From: an uncultured Eubacteriales bacterium
Lineage (GTDB): Bacteria > Bacillota > Clostridia > Lachnospirales > Lachnospiraceae
Length of the DNA: 23,633 nucleotides
Direction of reading: 5' to 3'
NCBI GenBank assembly: GCA_900549105.1
Contig: URND01000035.1
Coordinates: 1 to 23,633, forward strand
A program made the translations under genes and the position numbers. The notes under the pieces are model-generated. The model had not been told where the DNA came from. It worked only from the letters and a program-made list of their open reading frames with translations, and searched no databases. This document shows, one piece after another, positions 1 to 7,433 of the stretch. Position 1 is the stretch's first letter; the number at the start of each line of letters is the position of its first letter.

Positions 1-1125
1 CTCTTCATCCATCATGGACCGCACCGTCACTTCCACATCCCGGCCATCCGGCTTCATAACCTCAATCTTTTCTCCAACCGAAAACTTATTTCTCTGCTCC
101 AGCCCATAAAAGCCATCCTCCCGGCGGTCACCAATCAGCCCCAGATAGGTATAGGCTTTAATATAGGTATTATTGTCATAAATCTGAGTATCATGGTCCG
201 GCTTTCCAAAGAAAAATCCTGTTGTGAACTGACGGTAGGTGCATTTGGCAATCTCTTCTTTATAGAAATCCATCCGGCTCCGATAAAGGGCCTCATCCTT
301 CAGATAATCATCGATGGCCTGCCGGTAAGTCCGGGTCACCACAGCCACATAAAGGGCCGTTTTCATCCGTCCTTCAATCTTGAAACTGTCAATTCCCGCT
401 TCCACCAGCTCCGGGATATGCTCAATCATACACAAATCTTTGGAATTAAAAATATAGGTTCCCCGCTCATTTTCATAAACCGGCAGATATTCGCCGGGAC
501 GGGTCTCCTCCATGATGGCATATTTCCATCGGCACGGGTGAGTGCAGGCGCCCTGATTCGCATCCCTGCCGGTAAAATAGCTGCTCAAAAGGCAGCGCCC
601 CGAATAAGAAATGCACATGGCGCCATGGATGAAAGTCTCAATCTCCAAATCCTCCGGAATATTCGCCCGAAGCTCCCGGAGTTCATCCATCGACAATTCT
701 CTGGCAGAGACAACCCGCTTTGCGCCAAGGCTGTGCCAGAACCGGTAAGTCCGATAGTTGGTATTATTCGCCTGGGTACTAATATGAATTTCAATCTCCG
801 GACAGATTTCCTTTGCAATCTGGAAAACTCCCGGGTCTGATATGATGAGGGCATCCGGCCCTATTTCCTTTAATTCATGAAAATAAGCCTCCACGCCGTC
901 CAAATCTCCGTTATGCGCCAAAATATTCGCCGTCACATAAACCTTCGCCCCATGGGCATGGGCAAAGCCAATTCCCTCTCTCATGTCCTCCATGGAGAAA
1001 TTTTTTGATTTTGCCCGGAGGCTGAATACTTCTCCTCCGATATATACGGCATCCGCGCCAAATACGACCGCCGTCTTTAAAACCTCCAGACTGCTGGCCG
1101 GAATCAATAATTCTGGTTTTTTCAT
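1..1125 (-). CDS. U32 family peptidase-like tRNA hydroxylation protein (TrhP/YrrN-YrrO type), 3' end cut by window
   Basis: Partial gene: 375 codons are visible, running off the window before any stop. The N-terminus (MKKPELLIPASSLEVLKTAV, then FGADAVYIGG) is the usual TIM-barrel start of U32 proteins. The U32 signature is complete: E-T-F-I-H-G-A-M-C followed by four residues and G-R-C-L-L-S, then GACTHPCRW, giving the Cys set expected for an Fe-S cluster. The start is set by a GAGGAG ribosome site just upstream of an ATG. In Bacillus the U32 proteins YrrN/YrrO (TrhP1/2) are needed for 5-hydroxyuridine at tRNA position 34, and TrmR then methylates it. The gene directly upstream here is a TrmR homologue, so the same pathway is inferred. 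A true protease role is not supported. The family is firm; the exact paralogue is less so. Confidence 0.9.
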   Translation of the reverse strand, partial: MKKPELLIPASSLEVLKTAVVFGADAVYIGGEVFSLRAKSKNFSMEDMREGIGFAHAHGAKVYVTANILAHNGDLDGVEAYFHELKEIGPDALIISDPGVFQIAKEICPEIEIHISTQANNTNYRTYRFWHSLGAKRVVSARELSMDELRELRANIPEDLEIETFIHGAMCISYSGRCLLSSYFTGRDANQGACTHPCRWKYAIMEETRPGEYLPVYENERGTYIFNSKDLCMIEHIPELVEAGIDSFKIEGRMKTALYVAVVTRTYRQAIDDYLKDEALYRSRMDFYKEEIAKCTYRQFTTGFFFGKPDHDTQIYDNNTYIKAYTYLGLIGDRREDGFYGLEQRNKFSVGEKIEVMKPDGRDVEVTVRSMMDEE

Positions 1126-1168
1126 GTTTCTACTCCTCTATCTGCTGCAGCTCTGCGCCGATGCGCCT

Positions 1169-1810
1169 TCAAACCTTTACGCTGACAGTCATCCCATCGC
1201 CAATCGGCAAAACGATAGTTTCCAATCCGTCCATATGTTTCAATGTCCACAGATATTCCCGCATCCGGCTGTGAATCGTTCGATTCCGGCGCACTACCGC
1301 ATACCGGGATTCCACCACATCTCCATCCTGCAGGACATTGTCCGACACGAGAATACCTCCCAGCGCCAGAAGTCTTAAAACCTCCGGCAAAAAATGGATA
1401 TACTGTCCCTTCGCCGCATCCATAAAGATAAAATCATAGGACCCCTCAAGCCCTTTCAGCACATCTGCGGCATCCCCTTCCAGCAGGCTAATCTTCTTCT
1501 CCATTCCGGCCCGGCGGAAGTTTTCCCGGGCTATGGGAATCCGCTTTTCATATTTTTCAATAGTCGTTATATGACTGCTCTCCGGGAGGCACTCTCCCAT
1601 CAAAACAGCGGAAAAGCCTATGGCTGTCCCAACTTCCAGAACCGCCCCAGGCTTCTTTATTTTCAACAATACTCTCAGAAGATTCCGACTCTCCTTGCGG
1701 ATAATCGGCACATAATCTCTGACAGCCTCCTGTTCAATTGTTCGGACCAGGGGACTCTCATCCTTATCCAGAGAAAGGATATAGTCCAGCATTCTCTCAT
1801 CTACTATCAC
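1169..1810 (-). CDS. trmR: O-methyltransferase, tRNA 5-hydroxyuridine methyltransferase TrmR (YrrM) type
   Basis: 213-residue class I SAM methyltransferase of the COMT-like (methyltransferase 3) family. The SAM-binding loop EVGTAIGFS lies at about residues 59-67, the acidic metal/substrate residue in FMDAAKGQY at about 131, and DNVLQDG follows. The length matches Bacillus YrrM. Family knowledge: TrmR methylates 5-hydroxyuridine at the tRNA wobble position to 5-methoxyuridine using SAM. The GTG start overlaps the stop of the upstream MltG-like gene (GTGA), so translation is probably coupled; an in-frame ATG six codons later is the alternative. The U32 gene follows after 43 bases. The adjacent U32 gene is the main reason to prefer TrmR over another small-molecule O-methyltransferase. 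Confidence 0.85.
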   Translation of the reverse strand: MIVDERMLDYILSLDKDESPLVRTIEQEAVRDYVPIIRKESRNLLRVLLKIKKPGAVLEVGTAIGFSAVLMGECLPESSHITTIEKYEKRIPIARENFRRAGMEKKISLLEGDAADVLKGLEGSYDFIFMDAAKGQYIHFLPEVLRLLALGGILVSDNVLQDGDVVESRYAVVRRNRTIHSRMREYLWTLKHMDGLETIVLPIGDGMTVSVKV

Positions 1811-2283
1811 TGACTGTTCTCCCCTTCACCCGTATCTTCCGCATTTTCACCGCTGCCCTCTGTATTCTCCCCGGTTTCCCCGCCGGTCTGAGATTCCAGC
1901 TCCTCCGCAGTCGGCTGCTGTACAACCGAATTCTTTGCATCTCCCATCAAGGTAATCATATCATCGGCAGACATATTGGCCTTCACCACATAAACGCCCG
2001 GCATGAGATTTGCTTTACTCAATCTGGACTTTAAGATAAATGCCCACTCGCTGTTGATCACACCCGCATCTTTCAGCTTTTTAGCTACCACCTTGCTTCC
2101 GTCGCCGCTCTGAATCTCAATCCGAACTTCTTCGTCATTATATTCAGATACCACCGGTTCTCCGAAAACTTCATATGAAAATTCATAAGCAAATGCTCCG
2201 GCACGAAAGAGAATGAAAATGGCTACCACATAGATAATAATATTTACACCAAGTCCTAAAATGGCAGAAATGACTTTCTTCAT
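1807..2283 (-). CDS. short MltG-like (YceG N-terminal) membrane protein lacking the transglycosylase domain
   Basis: 158 residues. One N-terminal membrane segment spans about residues 6-30. A small domain at about 50-112 matches the LysM-like N-terminal part of MltG: the pattern is 'I-x-S-G-D-G-S-K-V-V-A-K-K-L-K-D-A-G-V-I', then 'F-I-L-K-S-R', 'L-M-P-G-V-Y' and a final hydrophobic helix. The tail is acidic and rich in Gly, Thr and Glu. Full MltG proteins are roughly 350 residues and continue into a catalytic domain with an essential Glu; this protein stops before it. The position upstream of trmR is where Bacillus has yrrL (mltG). It therefore probably cannot cut glycan strands itself and may bind or regulate another cell-wall enzyme (inference). 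The ATG start follows a strong AGGAGG site. Confidence 0.7.
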   Translation of the reverse strand: MKKVISAILGLGVNIIIYVVAIFILFRAGAFAYEFSYEVFGEPVVSEYNDEEVRIEIQSGDGSKVVAKKLKDAGVINSEWAFILKSRLSKANLMPGVYVVKANMSADDMITLMGDAKNSVVQQPTAEELESQTGGETGENTEGSGENAEDTGEGENSQ

Positions 2284-2297
2284 ATCTGTGTCCTCCT

Positions 2298-2642
2298 CTA
2301 GCTATCCAAAAACGAAATATCAAAATCCAGGCTGTTATAAATCTGCTCCGTCACCCGGTTCATCATCATAGCCAGACTTTGTTCCGCTGTCAGAAACTCT
2401 ATCACATCTGAATTCTGCAGAATATCTTTGTATTCTTCATTCAGCGCCTCCAGCCGCCGCATATCCTCCGGCTCTGACGGCCCATTTTGTATCATAAAAC
2501 ATGCTTTTCGAAACTCACCCACTCTTCGGTTCAGCGCCTCATCTCTGACAATTTTCATCTGAAGACGACGGTATTGATTATACACATTGCTGCGCTTAAT
2601 TTCCCGAATAAGCTGCCGGGTCTGATATTCTACATTTTTCAT
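2298..2642 (-). CDS. YlbF/YmcA family protein
   Basis: 114-residue, almost all-helical protein of the YlbF (Com_YlbF) family. It has the charged helix pattern 'Q-T-R-Q-L-I-R-E-I-K' near the N-terminus, a middle 'R-R-V-G-E-F-R' segment, and the family's 'D-V-I-E-F-L-T-A-E-Q' followed by a C-terminal helix. In Bacillus, YlbF, YmcA and YaaT form the Y-complex, which acts with RNase Y in mRNA maturation and affects competence and biofilm formation. Here the gene lies 97 bases downstream of RNase J, so an RNA-processing link is plausible (inference). It is the first gene after a promoter with an overlapping palindrome and probably heads the operon through trmR and the U32 gene. Ribosome binding site spacing to the ATG is long. 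Confidence 0.8.
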   Translation of the reverse strand: MKNVEYQTRQLIREIKRSNVYNQYRRLQMKIVRDEALNRRVGEFRKACFMIQNGPSEPEDMRRLEALNEEYKDILQNSDVIEFLTAEQSLAMMMNRVTEQIYNSLDFDISFLDS

Positions 2643-2670
2643 TATCTACCAGGCCTTTCTCCTGCATATT

Positions 2671-2713
2671 TATAATGGTAATGTTAACCATTAGCATTAA
2701 CATTACCATTATA
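2671..2713. repeat. perfect 17-bp-arm palindrome overlapping the ylbF promoter
   Basis: TATAATGGTAATGTTAA, a 9-base spacer, then its exact reverse complement TTAACATTACCATTATA. The outer end of one arm contains the minus-strand -10 hexamer. On the minus strand the interior also holds three tandem TAATGN hexamers. The stem is AT-rich and has no following T-run, so it does not look like an intrinsic terminator. An operator for a dimeric repressor is the simplest reading; an mRNA leader hairpin is the alternative. Confidence 0.85.
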
Positions 2714-2736
2714 AAGAATTCTCTTCAATTTATCAA
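2708..2736 (-). promoter_or_regulatory. sigma-A-like promoter for ylbF operon
   Basis: On the minus strand TTGATA (2731-2736) and TATAAT (2708-2713) are separated by exactly 17 bases, starting three bases after the RNase J stop codon. The -10 lies inside the palindrome, so a bound dimeric protein would block RNA polymerase. Confidence 0.7.
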
Positions 2737-2738
2737 GT

Positions 2739-4421
2739 CTAAACATCGACTTCCATAATAATTGGAAGAATCATCGGATTTCTCTTTGTCTGCTTCCATA
2801 CATAATCACTGAGAGTATCCCGGATGACGCTCTTAATCTTACTCCAGTCGCTGACCCGTCCATCCAGACATTTCTGCACGGCCGCATCAACCACCTTGCG
2901 CGCATCTTCCATAAGCATCTCTGACTCCCGGACATAAACAAAACCTCTGGATACAATATCCGGTCCGGCCAGCAGCCGATTGTCATATCTTGAAAGTGTA
3001 AGGACAACAATGAGCAGACCGTTCTGAGACAACATCTGGCGGTCGCGCAGCACAATATTTCCCACATCGCCGACGCCAAGTCCATCGACCATAATTCCGC
3101 CGTGAGGCACCTGGCCGATAACCTTCGCCTTTTCATCCTTTAATTCCAGCACATTGCCGGAGGAAAGAATCAGTACATGGTCCTTCGGAATTCCCATCTT
3201 TTCCGCCAGTTTGGCGTGGGCTTTCAAATGGCGGTATTCGCCATGCACCGGAATGGCAAATTTCGGATGGGTCAGCGCATAAATAAGCTTAATCTCCTCC
3301 GCACAAGCATGACCGGAAACATGGGTATCCTGGAAGATAACCTCCGCCCCCTTGCGGAACAATTCATTAATAATATTGGATACGGCCTTTTCATTTCCCG
3401 GAATCGGGTTGGAGCTGAAGACAATCGTATCTCCCGGCTTAATCGACACCCGGCGGTGGGTATTATTAGCCATGCGTGAAAGGGCCGCCATCGTCTCGCC
3501 CTGACTTCCGGTTGTGATCAGTACAAGCTGTTCATCCGGATAATTCCGCATATGGTCGATATCAATCAACGTTTCACTCGGAATCTGAATATACCCCAAT
3601 TCCGATGCAATGGAAATAATATTAACCATGCTCCGGCCTTCCACAATAACTTTCCGCCCGAACTTATAGGCCGAATTGATAATCTGCTGCACCCTGTCCA
3701 CATTTGAGGCAAAGGTCGCCACAATAATCCGTCCGCTTCGATGCTCGTCAAAAATATGGTCAATAGACTGGCCAACCGTCCGCTCCGAATTGGTAAATCC
3801 CGGCCGTTCCGCATTTGTACTGTCCATCATAACGGCCAGCACGCCCTTTTTGCCCAGTTCGGCAAACCGCTGCAAATCAATACTCTCGCCAAACACCGGC
3901 GTATAATCAATCTTAAAATCACCGGTATGGACGATAACGCCCTCCGGCGTGTAAATCGCCAGCGCCGTCGCATCGGCAATACTGTGGTTTGTCTTTATAA
4001 ATTCAATCCGAAAACATCCCAGATTGATGGACTGGCCATGTTTAATCACTTTGCGCCGCGTTGTTTTCAGCAAATTGTGTTCTTTTAATTTATGCTCGAT
4101 AATTCCCATGGTAAGCTTCGTCGCATAAACCGGAACATTCACCTTTTTCAATACATAAGGCAGCGCCCCGATATGGTCCTCATGGCCATGGGTAATGACA
4201 AAGCCCTTCACCTTTTCAATATTATTTTCGAGATAGGTGACATCCGGGATAACCAAATCAATTCCCAGCATATCATCTGCCGGGAATGAAAGTCCGCAAT
4301 CCACTACAATAATACTGTCGCCATACTCAAAAGCGGTAATATTCATTCCAATACTTTCCAATCCGCCCAACGGAATGATTTTTACGCCTTCGTTTTCTTT
4401 CTTTACTACTTTTGTTTTCAA
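2739..4421 (-). CDS. rnj: ribonuclease J
   Basis: 560-residue metallo-beta-lactamase/beta-CASP ribonuclease; RNase J proteins are typically about 555. It has the zinc motif HGHEDH at about residue 78, GDFKIDYTPV, the TNAERPGFTNSE segment, and HVSGHA plus PVHGEYRH in the beta-CASP/C-terminal part of the active site. The enzyme combines 5'-3' exonuclease and endonuclease activity in mRNA turnover and rRNA maturation in Gram-positive bacteria. I place the start at a TTG (4419-4421), because GGAGGT lies seven bases upstream; a longer reading from a GTG at 4445 would put this site inside the gene. The gene follows DUF1292 after about 107 bases containing a small hairpin. Whether it is the J1 or J2 type cannot be told from one copy. 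Confidence 0.95.
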   Translation of the reverse strand: MKTKVVKKENEGVKIIPLGGLESIGMNITAFEYGDSIIVVDCGLSFPADDMLGIDLVIPDVTYLENNIEKVKGFVITHGHEDHIGALPYVLKKVNVPVYATKLTMGIIEHKLKEHNLLKTTRRKVIKHGQSINLGCFRIEFIKTNHSIADATALAIYTPEGVIVHTGDFKIDYTPVFGESIDLQRFAELGKKGVLAVMMDSTNAERPGFTNSERTVGQSIDHIFDEHRSGRIIVATFASNVDRVQQIINSAYKFGRKVIVEGRSMVNIISIASELGYIQIPSETLIDIDHMRNYPDEQLVLITTGSQGETMAALSRMANNTHRRVSIKPGDTIVFSSNPIPGNEKAVSNIINELFRKGAEVIFQDTHVSGHACAEEIKLIYALTHPKFAIPVHGEYRHLKAHAKLAEKMGIPKDHVLILSSGNVLELKDEKAKVIGQVPHGGIMVDGLGVGDVGNIVLRDRQMLSQNGLLIVVLTLSRYDNRLLAGPDIVSRGFVYVRESEMLMEDARKVVDAAVQKCLDGRVSDWSKIKSVIRDTLSDYVWKQTKRNPMILPIIMEVDV

Positions 4422-4472
4422 TATAAAACCTCCGATATCATACACAAAGGATGATAGATACTCACGACAAAT

Positions 4473-4498
4473 ACGATACGCTTAATAAAGCCTATCGT
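4473..4498. repeat. small palindrome in the RNase J leader
   Basis: Two stems are nested: ACGATA...TATCGT outside and GCTT...AAGC inside, around an AATA loop with one C/C mismatch. It lies about 50 bases upstream of the RNase J start and has no T-run. It could be a leader hairpin or a protein site; no function is assigned. Confidence 0.5.
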
Positions 4499-4528
4499 CC
4501 TCTGACCGTTTTTTTAGAATTTATCCGT

Positions 4529-4798
4529 TCACATTTCAATATCAATATCATCCAAAATCTCTGAAAATACCCGGGATATGGCTTCCAGCTCACCATCGTC
4601 CTCTATCTCGCTGTAAATCACATCCTCAGCATCTTCATTATTCACAGTTTCTTTTAAAATTAGAGCTTCTGCCTCGTCGTCCATTGAATCCGCCACTAAT
4701 ATATAATTAACGTCATTAATACGCGTCTGCCCAATGACGTAAAATTCTACTTCATCCGTATCTGTATAAAATATAATTTTTTCCGGTTTCTCCGCCAC
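4529..4798 (-). CDS. DUF1292 family protein (YrzB-like)
   Basis: 89-residue, very acidic small protein with the DUF1292 pattern: an N-terminal 'F-Y-T-D-T-D-E-V-E-F-Y-V-I-G' beta segment, then 'Y-I-L-V-A-D' and an acidic C-terminus. The biochemical function of the family is unknown. The position directly after ruvX, with the ruvX TAA immediately followed by this GTG start, copies the Bacillus yrzL-yrrK-yrzB order and implies translational coupling. The ribosome site (GGGTGAT) lies within the end of ruvX. The family call rests on both sequence and gene order. Confidence 0.8.
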   Translation of the reverse strand: MAEKPEKIIFYTDTDEVEFYVIGQTRINDVNYILVADSMDDEAEALILKETVNNEDAEDVIYSEIEDDGELEAISRVFSEILDDIDIEM

Positions 4799-5242
4799 TT
4801 AAATCACCCGATTTTTCTGTTCATTGGCCATCCGATCCATATATGCCTGCAAAATAAAGGCAGCCGCCATCTTGTCCACATAATCCTTGCGGTTCTCCCT
4901 GCGGACTCCGCCCTCCATAAGAATCCGTTCTGCAGAGATGGTACTCAGCCGCTCATCCTGCAAAATCACCGGCAGACCCGTCCGGCGCTCCAGCATCTCC
5001 TTAAAAGATTCTGTTTTCGCACAGCGTTCTCCCACATCATTATTCATATGCTTTGGATATCCAAGAACAATCCTTTCCACATTGTAAATCTTTACAAGTT
5101 CTTCAATCCTGGCCAGTGTTTTCCGCAACTTATTTTCATCTTTTCTGGAAATTGTTTCCAACGCCTGAGCCGTCCATCCTAATTCATCGCTGACTGCTAC
5201 GCCCACAGTCTTTGAACCATAATCCAATCCTAATATACGCAT
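4799..5242 (-). CDS. ruvX: Holliday junction resolvase-like / pre-16S rRNA nuclease RuvX (YqgF, YrrK)
   Basis: 147 residues, the usual length for YqgF/RuvX. It has an RNase H-like fold with GLDYGSKTVGVAVSD at the N-terminus (catalytic Asp7), the VLGYPKHMN motif at about residues 59-67, LQDERLST at about 98-105, and the C-terminal DKMAAAFILQ with its conserved Asp. Family knowledge: members process the 5' end of 16S rRNA in some bacteria and are annotated as putative Holliday junction resolvases. It lies four bases after ireB and abuts the DUF1292 start, so the three genes form one operon. The ATG start gives the expected N-terminal motif spacing. Confidence 0.93.
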   Translation of the reverse strand: MRILGLDYGSKTVGVAVSDELGWTAQALETISRKDENKLRKTLARIEELVKIYNVERIVLGYPKHMNNDVGERCAKTESFKEMLERRTGLPVILQDERLSTISAERILMEGGVRRENRKDYVDKMAAAFILQAYMDRMANEQKNRVI

Positions 5243-5246
5243 GGCT

Positions 5247-5507
5247 TTATTTGAGATTTACATCAATATAACTCTTCAGCAGTTCTTCCAGCAGCTCGTC
5301 CCGCTCCACCTTCATAATCAGATAGCGAGCATTCTTATAGCTTGTCACATATGTTGGGTCTCCAGACATAATATACCCAACAATCTGACTGACCGGATTA
5401 TATCCCTTCTCTGTCAAAGCAATATAAACCGCCTCCAAAATATCTTTTACAGTTATCTCAGCATTATTACTCACTTTAAAATATTGTGTATTTGCCATGT
5501 TTTCCAT
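5247..5507 (-). CDS. ireB: IreB family regulatory phosphoprotein (UPF0297, YrzL)
   Basis: 86-residue protein of the highly conserved UPF0297/DUF965 family: NTQYFKV near the N-terminus, DILEAVYIALTEKGYNP, VGYIMSGDPTYVTSYKNAR, and a final helix with ELLEELLKSY. In Enterococcus, IreB is a target of the PASTA kinase IreK and negatively influences cephalosporin resistance; the same function here is inferred only from family. The start follows AAGGAAGTGA at good spacing. An in-frame second ATG three codons on would also fit the conserved part. It is the first gene of the ireB-ruvX-DUF1292 set. Confidence 0.92.
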   Translation of the reverse strand: MENMANTQYFKVSNNAEITVKDILEAVYIALTEKGYNPVSQIVGYIMSGDPTYVTSYKNARYLIMKVERDELLEELLKSYIDVNLK

Positions 5508-5534
5508 AAAATCACTTCCTTACACTTACTCACT

Positions 5535-5563
5535 ATATTAATATAAATCATAAAATAATTCAA
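5535..5563 (-). promoter_or_regulatory. probable sigma-A-like promoter for ireB-ruvX
   Basis: Minus-strand TTGAAT (5558-5563) and TAATAT (5535-5540) with a 17-base spacer, the -35 overlapping the mtaB stop. The -35 is imperfect and the region is AT-rich, so chance is possible. Confidence 0.45.
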
Positions 5564-6933
5564 TCAATTATTTCACAAAACACAAAATCTTCATTCTTTA
5601 CGCCAGTCATTCGACAGCGCACGACATCTTTTGACTGGATTTTGTCAGATTTTATCCCACATTTTATATATTCCCGGCTTTGGCCCGTCCACACCGTTTC
5701 GCCATCCACGTCCACCGCTTCCTCGATAAGAACTTCCAGCACCTTATCCCGGCAGCTTTCCCGGTAATCCTGCGTCATTTTCTCTGCCAGCCGGAGAAGC
5801 CGCCCGCTCCTCTCGGTTTTAATCCGCTCATCCACCGGATTCGGCATGACCGCCGCCCGGGTGCCCTTTCTCGGAGAATATTTGAATATGTGCATCTCGG
5901 CAAAATGAATCTGCTCAAGGAAAGCCTCTGTCCGGGCGAATTCCTCCTCCGTCTCTCCCGGAAATCCGACAATAACATCCGTCGTAAAAGCCGGCCTGTC
6001 AAAATACTTTTTAAGCAGCTCGCACCGGGCAGCATATTCCTCCGGCGTATAATGACGGTTCATCCGCCGCAGCGTTTCCTCGCATCCGCTCTGCAGAGAT
6101 AAATGAAAATGAGGACAAATCTGAGGCAGCTTTGCCAGCCTCCGAACAAAATCCTCCGTAATAATCCCCGGTTCCAATGAGCCGAAACGAATCCGCTCAA
6201 TACCTCCAATAACTGCAAGTTTTTCGACCAAAGAAATCAAATCGACCTCATTATCGAAATCTCTGCCATAAGATGAAATATGAATTCCGGTCAAAACAAT
6301 CTCTTTATATCCGGCCAATGCCAGCGCCGAAACTTCAGAGATAATATCTTCCGGCCTGCGGCTCCGCACCCTACCTCTCGCATAGGGAATAATACAATAG
6401 GAACAAAACTGATTACAGCCATCCTGAATCTTAATGTAAGCCCGGGTATGCTCCGAAACCCTTGTGATGGATAAAGTCTCATACTCACAGGGCTGATTAA
6501 TATCCAGCCAGTTGGAAGAAACTGCCTGCGGCTCCGCGGCCGCTCCGGCTCCACCCGCCTGCTGTGCCCTGCCCCTCCTGGCCTCCCGCTCTGCGGCAAA
6601 ATTCTCCACCAGGGACAGAATCTGCCCTTTACAGTTATTTCCGACAATTAAGTCAATGGCTTCGTCCGCTTCTGCCGCTTCCTTTGCCGCCTGAACATAG
6701 CATCCGGCAGCCACAATAACAGCCTCCGGATTTTTCTTTCTGGCCCGATGAAGCATCTGCCTGGATTTTCTGTCGGCCATATTTGTCACCGTGCATGTGT
6801 TAATGACATATATATCTGCCTTCTCGTGAAAATCACGGATTTTATACCCGCCCTTCTGGAAAATTTCTTCCATGGCATCGGTTTCATATTGATTTACTTT
6901 ACATCCAAGCGTACAAAAAGCGACACTTTTCAT
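5560..6933 (-). CDS. mtaB: tRNA t6A37 methylthiotransferase MtaB (YqeV)
   Basis: 457-residue radical SAM methylthiotransferase. It converts the N6-threonylcarbamoyladenosine at tRNA position 37 to its 2-methylthio form. The UPF0004 domain has cysteines at about 11 (TLGCKVNQYE), 47 (INTCTV) and 78 (AGCY). The radical SAM motif C-N-Q-F-C-S-Y-C is at about 173-180, followed by IPYARGRVRSR. LSLQSGC and a C-terminal TRAM-like region follow. The GCKVNQYE form is typical of MtaB rather than MiaB or RimO. The start chosen is the ATG at 6933, preceded by GGAGG at seven bases; a longer frame to 6996 lacks such a site. An Ala/Gly-rich low-complexity insert lies at about residues 115-140. In Bacillus, mtaB follows rsmE; here thiI and an HPr-like gene intervene. 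Confidence 0.95.
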   Translation of the reverse strand: MKSVAFCTLGCKVNQYETDAMEEIFQKGGYKIRDFHEKADIYVINTCTVTNMADRKSRQMLHRARKKNPEAVIVAAGCYVQAAKEAAEADEAIDLIVGNNCKGQILSLVENFAAEREARRGRAQQAGGAGAAAEPQAVSSNWLDINQPCEYETLSITRVSEHTRAYIKIQDGCNQFCSYCIIPYARGRVRSRRPEDIISEVSALALAGYKEIVLTGIHISSYGRDFDNEVDLISLVEKLAVIGGIERIRFGSLEPGIITEDFVRRLAKLPQICPHFHLSLQSGCEETLRRMNRHYTPEEYAARCELLKKYFDRPAFTTDVIVGFPGETEEEFARTEAFLEQIHFAEMHIFKYSPRKGTRAAVMPNPVDERIKTERSGRLLRLAEKMTQDYRESCRDKVLEVLIEEAVDVDGETVWTGQSREYIKCGIKSDKIQSKDVVRCRMTGVKNEDFVFCEIID

Positions 6934-7051
6934 CCTGTTTCCTCCAGTTTTGTTATTTTCTGACAATTGCGAATATAATTCACTCTTTTTCGTCATTTAT
7001 TAAAATAATTGTTTTGTATCGGTTAATTTTTGATTAAATTGCCAAATTGTG

Positions 7052-7080
7052 TTGACTTTTTGGCCGAAAAATTGTAATAT
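7052..7080 (+). promoter_or_regulatory. sigma-A-like promoter of the HPr-like gene
   Basis: TTGACT (7052-7057), a 17-base spacer and TAATAT (7075-7080). It lies about 50 bases upstream of the HPr-like start codon. Confidence 0.75.
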
Positions 7081-7130
7081 ATAATTATAAAAATTATAAG
7101 CTAGCATTGTATTTCAGGGAGGGTTTTCCA

Positions 7131-7361
7131 ATGCACACAGTTCAAATTAATCTTAATTCCGTTGATAAAGTAAAGGCATTTGTACATTCCGTTAACACAT
7201 TTAATACTGAGTTTGACCTTGTGTCGGGCCGGTCTGTGATTGACGCCAAATCCATTATGGGGATATTTAGTCTGGACTTATCCAGGCCGATTAGCCTGAC
7301 CATTTATAATGATGATGACGCCGAAATTATGGAAAGCTTAAAGCCATTCCTTGTTCAATAG
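7131..7361 (+). CDS. HPr-like protein lacking the phosphohistidine (Crh-like)
   Basis: 76 residues with an HPr fold signature. The segment DAKSIMGIFSL at about residues 38-48 matches the HPr/Crh regulatory Ser46 region (LKSIMGVMSL), with the serine at residue 41. The C-terminal 'I-S-L-T-I-Y-N-D-D-D-A-E-I-M-E-S-L' matches the last strand and helix. The active loop (G-I-H-A-R-P in HPr) is absent, replaced by NSVDKVKAF, so transfer of phosphate from PEP is not expected. Bacillus Crh likewise lacks His15 but keeps Ser46 and acts with CcpA in catabolite repression; a similar regulatory role is inferred. The start is the ATG after AGGGAGGG. It has its own promoter and terminator. Confidence 0.75.
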   Translation: MHTVQINLNSVDKVKAFVHSVNTFNTEFDLVSGRSVIDAKSIMGIFSLDLSRPISLTIYNDDDAEIMESLKPFLVQ

Positions 7362-7372
7362 ATAATGTATGA

Positions 7373-7421
7373 GGGGCTGTCGCATACTGGTATATGCCGG
7401 TGATGCGAGGCCCCTTTTTTT
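7373..7421 (+). terminator. intrinsic terminator of HPr-like gene
   Basis: Stem arms GGGGC-TG-TCGCAT and ATGCGA-G-GCCCC with a small internal bulge, followed by seven T. It has no T-run in the minus direction, so it mainly stops the plus-strand transcript. Confidence 0.85.
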
Positions 7422-7433
7422 ATTTGAAAATTC

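Noticed and set aside
193..840. 215-codon plus-strand reading frame
   Set aside because: It is antisense to the U32 gene, whose protein has a full family signature; the plus-strand product has no recognisable pattern and no ribosome site.
7373..7421. the HPr-like terminator as terminator for thiI on the minus strand
   Set aside because: In that direction the stem is followed by TCATACATT and not a T-run, so it is not supported as bidirectional.
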